From Bacteroidota bacterium (lineage in GTDB: Bacteria; Bacteroidota; Ignavibacteria; Ignavibacteriales; Melioribacteraceae): a DNA stretch of 64,000 bases. Location of the stretch: assembly GCA_023381535.1 (NCBI GenBank), contig JAMCSN010000022.1:18249-82248 (forward strand), written 5' to 3'. Below, piece by piece: positions 47,331-58,736 of this stretch (position 1 is its first letter; each line of letters begins with the position of its first letter). Both the position numbers and the translations under genes were made by a program. The notes beneath the pieces were generated by a model. That model saw only the letters and a list, made by a program, of their open reading frames with translations, was not told where the DNA came from and did not search any database.

Positions 47331-47861
47331 TTAGAACATCTTTAGGTAGTCCAAGAAATTGCGGTAGGCGGTTTCGGATTCTTGGTTTTTACCGCCTATT
47401 ACTAGGTTATAATACTCCTCAGATTTGCCTTTTTTGAAACTAGCTCTAACCTTCGATTTGACGATGTTAGCTACCGCACTGAAGAAAATATTCTCGGTTC
47501 GATTCAGATCGATCACAACATCGTACTCCCTTGCGCTCAAACTGACAATCATATTCTTCTTCGGCAGATGTACCCGGTTTACATGGTCTGGAAGAAATGA
47601 AACAAATTTGTACTTATCTTTTTCCGGAATGAGATTATACTTGTGCGCTGGCAAAAAAAGTGTGATTACCTTTTTATGAATAAGATAATACTTGAGAATA
47701 TCCAGGCTATGGTAAAAATCGTCGTCATGATCCGGCATTATAAAAAAGAAGTCGATCGCATCGGATAGAATTTTATTATAAGAGACGGCGGAAACCTTCT
47801 TACGAAGAAATTTTCTGCGAATTATAAAACGGGCATATTTCTGTTTTAAGCTTTCAAACAT
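47331..47861 (-). CDS. Uncharacterised small protein, weakly GT9/DUF6913-like
   Basis: A 176-residue soluble protein I do not recognise with certainty. Its centre, YDVVIDLNRTENIFFSAVAN followed by SKVRASFKKGKSEEYYNLVI, resembles the middle of heptosyltransferase-like proteins and the short DUF6913 proteins of Bacteroidota. A basic N-terminus (RKFLRKKVSAVSY) precedes. It is too short to be a complete GT9 enzyme. It follows ligA after two bases, so it is part of the rsmB-rodZ-ligA transcript. Confidence 0.6.
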   Translation of the reverse strand: MFESLKQKYARFIIRRKFLRKKVSAVSYNKILSDAIDFFFIMPDHDDDFYHSLDILKYYLIHKKVITLFLPAHKYNLIPEKDKYKFVSFLPDHVNRVHLPKKNMIVSLSAREYDVVIDLNRTENIFFSAVANIVKSKVRASFKKGKSEEYYNLVIGGKNQESETAYRNFLDYLKMF

Positions 47862-47863
47862 TT

Positions 47864-50753
<2,890 letters not shown>

Positions 50754-50756
50754 TTA

Positions 50757-52124
50757 CTAACTTACCCTTACTAATTTTGCAGCAAACGAACCATCTACCG
50801 AATGAATGTGCGGAAGTGTTTGAACACAACCGTTTGAATCTACCAGGTCGTTACTCAAAGCTTCTCTAGCGTCAACCAATTTGAAATTTGGATTTTCACC
50901 CAAAAACTTCTGCACTATTTCAAAATTTTCTTCCGGTTCGGTTGTGCAAGTTGAGTAAACAATACTACCTCCGGCACGGAGTAACGACGCTCCCTTTTTC
51001 AGTAAATCATATTGTATATTAACAATTTTTCGAATATCTCCCAAATCCCTTTTCCATTTTAGATCAGGTTTTTTAGTTAGAGTGCCCAAACCGGAACAAG
51101 GCGCATCCACAAGTACTCTATCAAAACCGTCTGTATCTTCGTATTCATTCGCATCAACAGTTAAAGTTTTTACATTTGTAACTTTGAGGCGAGTCAAATT
51201 TTTCTGAAGAATCTTCAAGCGGCTTTCAAATCGATCAAGAGCGATTATTTCTCCCGTATTCTGCATCATGTCCGCAATAAACGCAGTCTTGCCGCCCGGC
51301 GCAGCACATAGATCAAGCACGCGCATATTGGGTTTGGCATCAAGCAATTTAATAGGCAGTCCTGTGCTTTCATCCTGAACCGAAAAATATCCCTTCTGAA
51401 AGTATTCCCAATCCGTTATGTTGGATAAAGTTGCCATGCGAATAAATTCCGGTAAATATTTTCCGTCACTAAATTTTAGTTCCACAGAATTCAGTAAGTT
51501 CTTCAGTTCATCTACATTCGACACCAAATTATTCACACGTAGGATAAGAGAAGGCTTGGCATTATTAGCAATGAGAAGTTTCTCCGTTTCTTCTCGACCG
51601 AAACGCGCTGCCCATCGTTTCACCAGCCAAGTCGGATGAGAATAGTACGCGCTCAAATATGCGTTGAGATCTTCGGTGGGATCAGGATATCGAATAGCTT
51701 CTTTGCTTCTGATGATATTTCTAAGAACCGCATTTGTCAAATCCGCCGGTTTCTGCCCCTGAAGTTTTTTCACAAACTCAACGGCTTCGTTAACAGCGGC
51801 GTAATCCGGTACTTTATCAAGGAAAAGTATTTGATAGAGCGCGACACGCATCGCGTTTTTCACATTAGGAATGCACTTCGAAAACTGACCTTTGTAAAAG
51901 CCGTTCAATATCCAGTCGATTCTTCCCAACCATCTGGTTACACCATGAACAATTTCGAAGAGAAGCGCCTTATCGGGTCCGGCAAGATTTGAGTTCTTAA
52001 TTTCGATTTCTAAAAGTTTATCGAGGTAGGCATCGGTTCTATCAACGCGGTTCAAGATTTTAACAGCGTAACCCCGCACACCTTGAAATAAATTTAGACC
52101 GAACTGATCATTAGTTGTTTCCAT
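50757..52124 (-). CDS. rsmB: 16S rRNA (cytosine-C5)-methyltransferase RsmB
   Basis: A 455-residue RsmB/Sun protein that methylates C967 of 16S rRNA. An N-terminal NusB-like RNA-binding domain (about 10-140) is followed by the methyltransferase with DLCAAPGGKTAF (about 277-288), and the two catalytic cysteines in DAPCSGLGTL and STCTTEPEEN. I use the ATG at 52124 (METTNDQF); the frame is open three codons further to a TTG. Confidence 0.95.
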   Translation of the reverse strand: METTNDQFGLNLFQGVRGYAVKILNRVDRTDAYLDKLLEIEIKNSNLAGPDKALLFEIVHGVTRWLGRIDWILNGFYKGQFSKCIPNVKNAMRVALYQILFLDKVPDYAAVNEAVEFVKKLQGQKPADLTNAVLRNIIRSKEAIRYPDPTEDLNAYLSAYYSHPTWLVKRWAARFGREETEKLLIANNAKPSLILRVNNLVSNVDELKNLLNSVELKFSDGKYLPEFIRMATLSNITDWEYFQKGYFSVQDESTGLPIKLLDAKPNMRVLDLCAAPGGKTAFIADMMQNTGEIIALDRFESRLKILQKNLTRLKVTNVKTLTVDANEYEDTDGFDRVLVDAPCSGLGTLTKKPDLKWKRDLGDIRKIVNIQYDLLKKGASLLRAGGSIVYSTCTTEPEENFEIVQKFLGENPNFKLVDAREALSNDLVDSNGCVQTLPHIHSVDGSFAAKLVRVS

Positions 52125-52191
52125 AGCAAGCAATATTTATTTAGGTACTTAATTCCATTTCACGTTCAGTAGTGCAAAGGCGGGTAATTTA

Positions 52192-52222
52192 AAAAACAAA
52201 AGGGCTGCGCACCACAGCCCCT
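52192..52222 (-). terminator. Rho-independent terminator after rpmE
   Basis: On the minus strand GGGCTG (52207-52202 arm partner 52215-52220) forms a six-base stem with a seven-base loop followed by TTTTGTTTT. It lies about 20 nt past the rpmE stop. Confidence 0.8.
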
Positions 52223-52240
52223 AAGAAAAATCAAATAACT

Positions 52241-52447
52241 TTATGCTTCTTTCAAACCGTATTTCTTTTTGAATCTCTCTACTCGACCGGCAGAGTCAAC
52301 CATTTTTTGCTTACCGGTAAAGAACGGGTGGCAATTGGAACAGAGCTCAATCTTAATACTGCTAACGGTCGAACGGGTTACGAATGTATTTCCGCAAACG
52401 CACGTAACTTCACATTTTCTGTAATTTGGATGAATACCTGGTTTCAT
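52241..52447 (-). CDS. rpmE: 50S ribosomal protein L31, zinc-binding type
   Basis: A 68-residue L31 of the large ribosomal subunit. Cysteines CEVTCVCG and [10 protein letters not shown] form the zinc ribbon of the C+ form. KPGIHPNY at the N-terminus and [10 protein letters not shown] near the C-terminus are typical. AAGGAAG precedes the ATG. It has its own promoter and terminator, so it is a single-gene unit. Zinc-regulated C- paralogues exist elsewhere in some genomes; none is seen here. Confidence 0.97.
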   Translation of the reverse strand: MKPGIHPNYRKCEVTCVCGNTFVTRSTVSSIKIELCSNCHPFFTGKQKMVDSAGRVERFKKKYGLKEA

Positions 52448-52476
52448 TATGATACTACTTCCTTAAATTTTGGGCT

Positions 52477-52508
52477 CAAATTTAGCTACACCACAGCAAA
52501 AAAACAAA
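52477..52508 (-). promoter_or_regulatory. Consensus Bacteroidota-type promoter of rpmE
   Basis: On the minus strand TTTG (52508-52505), a 20-nt spacer and TAAATTTG (52484-52477), a full match to TTTG-N19-21-TAnnTTTG. The predicted start is about 24 nt before the ATG. Confidence 0.65.
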
Positions 52509-52521
52509 TTACAGTCCTTAT

Positions 52522-53217
52522 TTATTGCGGGATTTTAGAAGCTTTTTTCAATGAATCCAACCGCAACTGAGCCTTTTTCAACGAGTCAACTACTTCCCGG
52601 TATCTCTTTAATGTTTGCTGACTCATCCTCTGTTTGAAAAGGAAACCGTCGTTTTCCAACGGTTGATCTCCGCTGTTAACGACATTGCCGCGTGTTAAAT
52701 CCGACCGGGTAAAATTATCACCTGAGATGTACCTATCAACAGAAACCGAGTTCGGGTTCTGCTGTAACGGCATTGGTCTGTTGTCCGCGCGGGCTCGATC
52801 CCTTAATGCCTGATCTTGAAAATCTTCGGTAGTAATCTGCTTTTGATTTACCGCCGGATTTTCCTTCTTCGGCGAAACTTTCTCTACAGGTTGCGTATTC
52901 ACAGTCGGTATATTATCGGCGATTGATTGACTAACAATCGGTTGCTGCTGATTCGGTTGCATATTGTTCAGCTGATCACCTTTGGGATAGAAGATGAAAA
53001 AGAGCAATACAGCTGTAACAACAACTGCCGACGGAGCCAAAAATTTGACAAGGTTGAATTTTGGTTGAACTTCTTCCGGCAAGTTAAAATTTTTATTCTC
53101 GATGCGCGTCGTAAGATTAAATTCAAAATTATCCGGCGCATTTACCTTTGGAAGATTTTTTAAATCTTTTAGCAAGTTGGAATGTTTGTTATCATTATCG
53201 TTGTAAATTTTATTCAT
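52522..53217 (-). CDS. Putative anti-sigma factor (single-pass membrane protein)
   Basis: A 231-residue protein with a cytoplasmic N-terminus (about 1-58), one membrane helix (about 61-80, FLAPSAVVVTAVLLFFIFY) and a Gln/Asn/Pro-rich periplasmic part ending in a short coiled coil (QQTLKRYREVVDSLKKAQLR). It has no cysteine, so it is not a zinc-type anti-sigma. The role is inferred from its position three bases after the ECF sigma gene and its topology; sequence alone would not give it. Confidence 0.65.
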   Translation of the reverse strand: MNKIYNDNDNKHSNLLKDLKNLPKVNAPDNFEFNLTTRIENKNFNLPEEVQPKFNLVKFLAPSAVVVTAVLLFFIFYPKGDQLNNMQPNQQQPIVSQSIADNIPTVNTQPVEKVSPKKENPAVNQKQITTEDFQDQALRDRARADNRPMPLQQNPNSVSVDRYISGDNFTRSDLTRGNVVNSGDQPLENDGFLFKQRMSQQTLKRYREVVDSLKKAQLRLDSLKKASKIPQ

Positions 53218-53220
53218 AGG

Positions 53221-53805
53221 CTACTCCCTATAAATACTCTTTAATAGTTTTTGAAGTTGTGCTCGACCACGGTTTATTCTCGATTTCACAGTACCGATAG
53301 CTAATCCGGTTATCTCAGAAATTTCTTCGTAAGACAAATCCTGAATATCTCTCAAAACGACGACCTCTCTATAAACCGGCTTAACTTTCAATAAAGCTTT
53401 CTGAATCATTTCATTTTTTATTTCGCTATCTGCTGCTCTATCCGGCGCCAAAAACGATTTATCTTCTATCTGAGGAGTCTTCTCATCGTCATCGTTGTTA
53501 AGCGAAAGAATACTTCTTCTGCGCCGTCTTTTAAGCTCGTTCTTTGCCAGGTTACCGGCAATCGTGTAAATCCACGTCGAAAATTTTGCGAATGAACGGT
53601 ACGAGTCTTTATTCAAGTAAAACTTGATCATCGTATCTTGAACAACATCGGTACAAACATCCCTATCTCCAACGAATCTATAAACGAAATTCATTAACGG
53701 ATCTTTGTAACGTTTAACCAAGATTTCGTACGCTCCCAGGGTATTGCTATCCTGGAATTCCTTAATAAGTTCTTCGTCCGAAAGTTCTGTTAAGGGCTTA
53801 TTCAA
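53221..53805 (-). CDS. ECF-type RNA polymerase sigma factor
   Basis: A complete 194-residue ECF factor. Region 2 spans about 25-95 (MNFVYRFVGDRD, FSTWIYTIAGNLAKNELKRR) and region 4 about 135-190 (VYREVVVLRDIQDLSYEEIS, then IGTVKSRINRGRAQL). The start must be TTG 53805: an in-frame stop lies nine bases upstream and no ATG is available. It probably directs an envelope-stress regulon held in check by the membrane protein downstream. Confidence 0.93.
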   Translation of the reverse strand: MNKPLTELSDEELIKEFQDSNTLGAYEILVKRYKDPLMNFVYRFVGDRDVCTDVVQDTMIKFYLNKDSYRSFAKFSTWIYTIAGNLAKNELKRRRRRSILSLNNDDDEKTPQIEDKSFLAPDRAADSEIKNEMIQKALLKVKPVYREVVVLRDIQDLSYEEISEITGLAIGTVKSRINRGRAQLQKLLKSIYRE

Positions 53806-53852
53806 TGAAAGTTATACCTATAAAAAATGAGATTGTTTCAGATTTTTTTTGA

Positions 53853-53884
53853 CAATTTTAGACATAAAGGGTAATAAATGCAAA
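53853..53884 (-). promoter_or_regulatory. Promoter of the ECF sigma gene
   Basis: On the minus strand TTTG (53884-53881), a 20-nt spacer and TAAAATTG (53860-53853), one mismatch from TAnnTTTG. This gives a leader of about 40 nt to the TTG start. Confidence 0.5.
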
Positions 53885-53893
53885 CTTCAAGTA

Positions 53894-54928
53894 TTAACTG
53901 TTAATTGGAGTCGCAGTCTGTCCCATCATCTCTGATATTAAAATCAAAAGAACGGTTTTGCTGTCAGTTGCAGTCGTTTTTACACGCAAATCTGCATTCA
54001 GCAAAGCTCTCGAAGCGTTTAATAACTTCTTATCATCCATAAGGAAACGTGCTCTCTTGCAGTTCATGTAGTAGCCGTAACTTACGCCGGCAAGTTTTGC
54101 AGCTTCGAAATCCGAAACCTTGGTCTTAAACAACTCGGTCATCTGTGCTATTGTTAATGTGAATTTTGCCAGCATGTTTACGATGAAAACCATTTCAACT
54201 CCGGAATCCAAAAGATTGTAAGCTACTTCCACAGCTTTAACCTTGTCCCCCTGTCCAATTGCATCCTGAAGACTAAAAATAGAATATTCTTTAATTGGCG
54301 AAGCTATTGCTTTAATATCTTCAAAGGTAATTTCTTTTTTTCCGACAAAATAATTCTCAAATTTTTGCAGCTGCATTTCGAGTATAGCTTTATCTTCGCC
54401 TACAATATCAACCAGTGCTTGAGCGTTTTCACGCGAGAAGTTGATTCCGATTTTCTTGCAATCTTTCATCACCCACTCAATTAATTCCTCTCCCGTTGCG
54501 ATCCGAGCTTCGAAGAGAAAATGTTTTTCCAGCAAGATTGAATATGGTTCTTTCGCCGCATCGGTTACTTTACCTGACTGAGCGATAACGAGAGTGGTAA
54601 ATTCGGGCGGATGAGAAAGATAACCGGTTAATTCTTTTTTGTCGTTAAACTTTTCAAAGTTTTTAATGATGATTAATTTTTTTCCGCCGCCAAACGGGAA
54701 TGAGTAAGCTACATCCAACATTTGCGATAAGTTTTGACCTTTCTCAGCAGAAAACGTTTCCTTGTCAAAGTCGGAAAGAATATGCGGCGTAACAAATTTC
54801 TCGATCGATTCCACCGTAGCTTCAATGGTGTATTGATCCTCGCCGCATAAGAAATAAACGGGAAGTATCTTTTCCTTTGAAAGGTATTTCGATAAATCCG
54901 CTACGGAAGGAAGTTCTTTCTTAGCCAT
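53894..54928 (-). CDS. holA: DNA polymerase III subunit delta
   Basis: A 344-residue clamp-loader subunit delta that opens the beta clamp. The N-terminal LPVYFLCGEDQYTIEATVES is the family start, followed by an ATPase-like fold without Walker motifs and the helical C-terminal domain that contacts the loader. Length fits. It is the last gene of the long minus-strand run starting at the transaldolase. Confidence 0.92.
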   Translation of the reverse strand: MAKKELPSVADLSKYLSKEKILPVYFLCGEDQYTIEATVESIEKFVTPHILSDFDKETFSAEKGQNLSQMLDVAYSFPFGGGKKLIIIKNFEKFNDKKELTGYLSHPPEFTTLVIAQSGKVTDAAKEPYSILLEKHFLFEARIATGEELIEWVMKDCKKIGINFSRENAQALVDIVGEDKAILEMQLQKFENYFVGKKEITFEDIKAIASPIKEYSIFSLQDAIGQGDKVKAVEVAYNLLDSGVEMVFIVNMLAKFTLTIAQMTELFKTKVSDFEAAKLAGVSYGYYMNCKRARFLMDDKKLLNASRALLNADLRVKTTATDSKTVLLILISEMMGQTATPINS

Positions 54929-54931
54929 CTG

Positions 54932-55555
54932 TTAATAAATTCTTTTTTCAATTGTAACTTTCTGCATAACAATTTTTTCGACAGGTTTATCTGCGCGATC
55001 GGTTTTAGCACGATTAATTTTATAAACCACATCCATCCCGTCAATAACCTTTCCGAAAATTGTATGCTTTCTATCTAACCACCGAGCAGCACCTGTTGTA
55101 ATAAAAAATTGACTTCTGTTTGTACCGGGACCGCGATTAGCCATCGCAACAACGCCTGCATCGTCAAATCGAAGTGAATTGGAAAACTCATCACCAAACT
55201 CTCCGCCATAAATACTTCGTCCTCCTTCGCCGGTTCCGGTTGAATCTCCGGTTTGAATCATGAAATCTTTTATAACTCTATGGAAAATCAAATTGTTGTA
55301 ATAACCTTGCAACGCAAGCCCGATAAAGTTTTTTACTGCATTGGGCGCTTCTTTTGGAAACAATTCTATTACAATCATTCCCATGTTAGTTTCGATATTG
55401 GCGACAAGTTTTTCGTTGTCTTTGACCTCGACCAACTTATCTAACGGTGTTCCTTTTGCATATTCTTCATTGAGGGAAACTTTTTTGTAACTTTTTTCGC
55501 AAGCGACGGCTGATAAAATCAGAATTGCCAAAAAAAGTGTATTCCATAATTTCAT
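54932..55555 (-). CDS. Cyclophilin-type peptidyl-prolyl isomerase lipoprotein
   Basis: A 207-residue protein with a lipobox LSAVAC (Cys19) and a cyclophilin domain from about 50 to 205: FHRVIKDFMIQTGDSTGTGE, MANRGPGTNRSQFFITTG and LDRKHTIFGKVIDGMDVV. The catalytic Arg is in FHRV. It should be anchored to a membrane facing the periplasm, where it helps fold exported proteins. Confidence 0.95.
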   Translation of the reverse strand: MKLWNTLFLAILILSAVACEKSYKKVSLNEEYAKGTPLDKLVEVKDNEKLVANIETNMGMIVIELFPKEAPNAVKNFIGLALQGYYNNLIFHRVIKDFMIQTGDSTGTGEGGRSIYGGEFGDEFSNSLRFDDAGVVAMANRGPGTNRSQFFITTGAARWLDRKHTIFGKVIDGMDVVYKINRAKTDRADKPVEKIVMQKVTIEKRIY

Positions 55556-55565
55556 TTTGTTCTCC

Positions 55566-56414
55566 TTACGGTTGTATAATGCTGTAACCCAACAACACTA
55601 GAATAAGAATGCCGATAGCAATTCTGTAGATGATGAAAAGATAAGTCGAGTTCTTTTTCAGGTAGCGCAACAAAAATTCGATTGATAGATAACCAACAAT
55701 TGCCGATGCAATCGTAGCAACAATCAAGTTAATAGTACCATGCATGTTTAGGTATTTAAGCGATTCCTTAAACTCGAGCAGACCGCTTGCCGCGACAGCC
55801 GGAATGCTCATCAAAAAGGAAAAACGCGCTGCAGTTTCGCGTGTGAGTCCAAGAAATAATCCGGCGGTAATTGTCGTACCCGAACGTGACGAGCCGGGTA
55901 TTAAAGCAAAGCATTGAGCTATGCCCATAAGAAATGCATCGTACCATTTTATGTCTTTAGTTTCACGACGAAATTTTCCGAGCTTTTCTGCAAGTGCAAG
56001 TATCAATGCTAAAACTATCAGACTTCCGGCAATGACAAACAAATTTTTCGTCAATGCGCCTTCAATTATTTTTTTAAAGCCGAGACCGACAATGGCTACC
56101 GGCACAGACGCAATTATAATGTACCAACCCATTTTTGAATTGAGCGTTTGTTCTACAAATTTCTTCCGCTGGAAAAAATTATCTTGAAAAAATTCTTTTA
56201 CAATATGGATCAAGTCGTTCCAAAAATAAACGACTACCGCAAGCAGAGTTCCCAATTGAATTACCGCGATGAATGCCGTCCAATGTTCCGGTGTTTCTGC
56301 GGAAATAAGGTTCAAAAGTTTTCCGACAACTGTTAAGTGGCCTGTGCTGCTTATAGGAAGAAATTCAGTCAGACCTTGTATGATTCCAAGAATGATCGCT
56401 TCAAGTATATTCAA
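55566..56414 (-). CDS. uppP: Undecaprenyl-diphosphate phosphatase
   Basis: A 282-residue BacA/UppP membrane enzyme that recycles the lipid carrier for peptidoglycan and O-antigen. The two family signatures are visible: GIIQGLTEFLPISSTGHL (about 10-27) and PGSSRSGTTITAGLFLGL (about 175-192). The rest is made of hydrophobic helices. Ten bases separate it from the cyclophilin gene. Confidence 0.97.
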   Translation of the reverse strand: MNILEAIILGIIQGLTEFLPISSTGHLTVVGKLLNLISAETPEHWTAFIAVIQLGTLLAVVVYFWNDLIHIVKEFFQDNFFQRKKFVEQTLNSKMGWYIIIASVPVAIVGLGFKKIIEGALTKNLFVIAGSLIVLALILALAEKLGKFRRETKDIKWYDAFLMGIAQCFALIPGSSRSGTTITAGLFLGLTRETAARFSFLMSIPAVAASGLLEFKESLKYLNMHGTINLIVATIASAIVGYLSIEFLLRYLKKNSTYLFIIYRIAIGILILVLLGYSIIQP

Positions 56415-56423
56415 GAGGCACCT

Positions 56424-57062
56424 TTATAATGTGAATGTAATACCTAATAGTACTCCGACGGATACCGAATTCAGATTGACATTCTCACCGTTAGTTTGAT
56501 TGATTATCATGTTGGAGTTTGAGTTTTGACCGAGGACATCGTAGCGAAGGTCGAACCCGACCAACGCATAAAAATTTTTGCCAAGCATTGTATTACCGAG
56601 AGCGCGCAAAACAAGTCCAAACCCGGAAAACGAATGATTGGTGTTCGATACGATTCTTTCATTCAAAGACGCATAGCGGTAACCGGCTCCGCCGCCAAAC
56701 TTAAACTGATATCCCGAACCTGGAATAACATAGTAAGCCACAACGGTGGGGCGATGATTGCTGTATGAAAGTTCATAAACTCCGCCGGAACCAAGCGGCG
56801 TGTTATACGAATCGGTTTGATAACTGTATTCGAAACCAATTTGGAAATTGGGTTTCAATCTGTAATCGGCTTCCACGGAAAAGTTTACCGCACTTTTGAA
56901 AGATGCAAACTGATTTCCCGGATTGGAGAATCCCGAGTTAATATAATCCCGCAACGAAGGAACAGATTTGAAATCCATTCCCATTGATGCATTGAAATCC
57001 CATTGAGCATCCAAACTTTTGAAACTCAGCAGAATCAAAAACAAAAAAAATATTCTTTTCAT
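56424..57062 (-). CDS. Secreted outer-membrane beta-barrel-like protein
   Basis: A 212-residue protein with a signal peptide (RIFFLFLILLSFKSLDAQ). It has alternating hydrophobic strands, such as FQIGFEYSYQTDSY and YQFKFGGGAGYRYASL, ending in an amphipathic strand with terminal FTL. This fits a small OmpA/OprF-type eight-stranded barrel without a peptidoglycan-binding domain. Function unknown. It overlaps the flippase-like gene by four bases. Confidence 0.75.
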   Translation of the reverse strand: MKRIFFLFLILLSFKSLDAQWDFNASMGMDFKSVPSLRDYINSGFSNPGNQFASFKSAVNFSVEADYRLKPNFQIGFEYSYQTDSYNTPLGSGGVYELSYSNHRPTVVAYYVIPGSGYQFKFGGGAGYRYASLNERIVSNTNHSFSGFGLVLRALGNTMLGKNFYALVGFDLRYDVLGQNSNSNMIINQTNGENVNLNSVSVGVLLGITFTL

Positions 57063-58132
57063 TTTTCTTCTGGATTAATTTTGAACACCGATAAAAAAGT
57101 TTCCTTGGTAAGCCCTTTTCTTTGACGACTTCTATTCACAAAGTACACGATCACAACAGTTGACAATACAAAGGTCACATAAGAAATGAAGTGCGTAATA
57201 ATAGCATAAGCCGCGCTGCTTTCATAATCAAAATTAAAAAGTTTGGTTAAAACGAATATCGAAATAATGTGGTACGAACCAAGTGCGCCCGGCGTTGGTA
57301 TGATTGATCCGAACGAACTGATAGTCATGACAATCCACGCAAGCTCAAAATTTACTTTTCCCGTGGACTGCATGCCGACTATATAAAAACCAACCTGGGC
57401 ATGAAACGCGTACAGCAGCAATATTACAACAGACCAAAGCAAGATAGCCAAAACATTTCCCGTTTTTTTGATGCTCGATAGTCCCTCGACTAGCGTTTCA
57501 AAAATTTCTTTCAGTTTGTCGGCATATTTTTTATTTATTTTTTCCGCCAGTCTAACAAGTGCTGAACTGAAATTCTTTTGAAATCTAACCAGCAAAACAA
57601 GAAAGATCGTGGCAGCAAGAATAAAGATCAGCCCGATCAGCAAAGAGGCTTTCAGCCATACAATTTCATTGTACATATTTCCGGAATAGAGACTCACGCT
57701 TATCAGCGCGGCAATTCCAAACAAAGCAATATCGATAATTCTCTCAATCACAATTGTACCGATCACAGTTGAACGCGAAATGTCTTCCCATCTTCCCAAG
57801 AATAATCCGCGGTACAACTCGCCGAGACGGGGTATTATGCAGCTGACTCCATATCCAACCATTACAGCGCCGAACAAATGCGAAGTTGAACAGTTTTCTT
57901 TAACCGGTTTAATCATGTACTTCCATCTAATTGCCCGCGCCAAGTGTGACAGAAAAAAAATAAAAATGTAAAAAAGAATTGCGGGAATTGACGAGTTAAG
58001 TATGATCTCGAACGTTTGTTTTAAATCTATATTCTTGAAAGCGAGGTAGAGAAAAAGAATCGTCAGGAAGAAAGGGAAAGAATAACCTACAACTTTCGAA
58101 AGATGTGTATTATGTTTATTACCTGAGGTCAA
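57059..58132 (-). CDS. Lysylphosphatidylglycerol synthase TM-region-like protein (flippase-like)
   Basis: A 357-residue integral membrane protein with some eight helices, matching the LPG_synthase_TM/UPF0104 domain: RAIRWKYMIKP near 65-75, SCIIPRLGELYRGLFLG near 96-112 and PTPGALGSYHIISIF near 284-298. In MprF this domain flips a lipid; here the aminoacyl-transferase half is absent, so it is a stand-alone member with unknown lipid. It overlaps lolA by 14 nt. Confidence 0.88.
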   Translation of the reverse strand: MTSGNKHNTHLSKVVGYSFPFFLTILFLYLAFKNIDLKQTFEIILNSSIPAILFYIFIFFLSHLARAIRWKYMIKPVKENCSTSHLFGAVMVGYGVSCIIPRLGELYRGLFLGRWEDISRSTVIGTIVIERIIDIALFGIAALISVSLYSGNMYNEIVWLKASLLIGLIFILAATIFLVLLVRFQKNFSSALVRLAEKINKKYADKLKEIFETLVEGLSSIKKTGNVLAILLWSVVILLLYAFHAQVGFYIVGMQSTGKVNFELAWIVMTISSFGSIIPTPGALGSYHIISIFVLTKLFNFDYESSAAYAIITHFISYVTFVLSTVVIVYFVNRSRQRKGLTKETFLSVFKINPEEK

Positions 58133-58736
58133 TAATATGAATTCCTTTGGGAGGATTGTAAGTGAATTTCGAATCCGGCATACTCTGGTTCAGCTTAAAA
58201 TTGGAAAACTGGAAACTGTATTTGATATCGCCCCGGTCAATAATTTCCAAAGCGGAGATTAATCCTTCTTTGTTGACATAAATTTTTACCGACTTGAATT
58301 CCATATCCTGATCTTTTGGAGTAAGTTCAAGTATCCCCTCACCATGTGCCGCATGATCTTCTTTGACTAATCTTACTTTACACAACGGCGGATAATCGAA
58401 AACAAATGTCTCAAGCGAAAACGAAGTCGGGTCATCCGAAAAATAACTGATCACAACACGGTTAAATTTCTTATTCAAATTCCAAATGGTATTCCCGTCG
58501 GAAACAATCATTTCATTTTTGAGTTCGACGATAAATTTGTTTTTCTTTTTATAATAAAACTTGCCGGTTACTTTTGCCGGGTTAGAACCTTGAGTAGCAT
58601 AAATCGCTTGCGAAAAATCTGCGGTAAAATTTCCGATAGAATTGAATTTGCCTTGGACTCTTTTCAAAAATTCATTGCCGGATTGTGCAAACAAAAATGA
58701 GCTGAGCAAAAACAAAAACAAGAATTTCGTTTTCAT
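58119..58736 (-). CDS. lolA: Outer-membrane lipoprotein carrier LolA family protein
   Basis: A 205-residue periplasmic protein with a signal peptide (KFLFLFLLSSFLFAQ). The LolA fold is marked by FTADFSQAIYATQG (about 37-50), GKFYYKKKNKFIVEL and VSDGNTIWNLNKKFNRV. It ferries lipoproteins from the inner to the outer membrane, fitting the lipoproteins seen nearby. It overlaps the ftsK stop by four bases. Confidence 0.9.
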   Translation of the reverse strand: MKTKFLFLFLLSSFLFAQSGNEFLKRVQGKFNSIGNFTADFSQAIYATQGSNPAKVTGKFYYKKKNKFIVELKNEMIVSDGNTIWNLNKKFNRVVISYFSDDPTSFSLETFVFDYPPLCKVRLVKEDHAAHGEGILELTPKDQDMEFKSVKIYVNKEGLISALEIIDRGDIKYSFQFSNFKLNQSMPDSKFTYNPPKGIHIIDLR

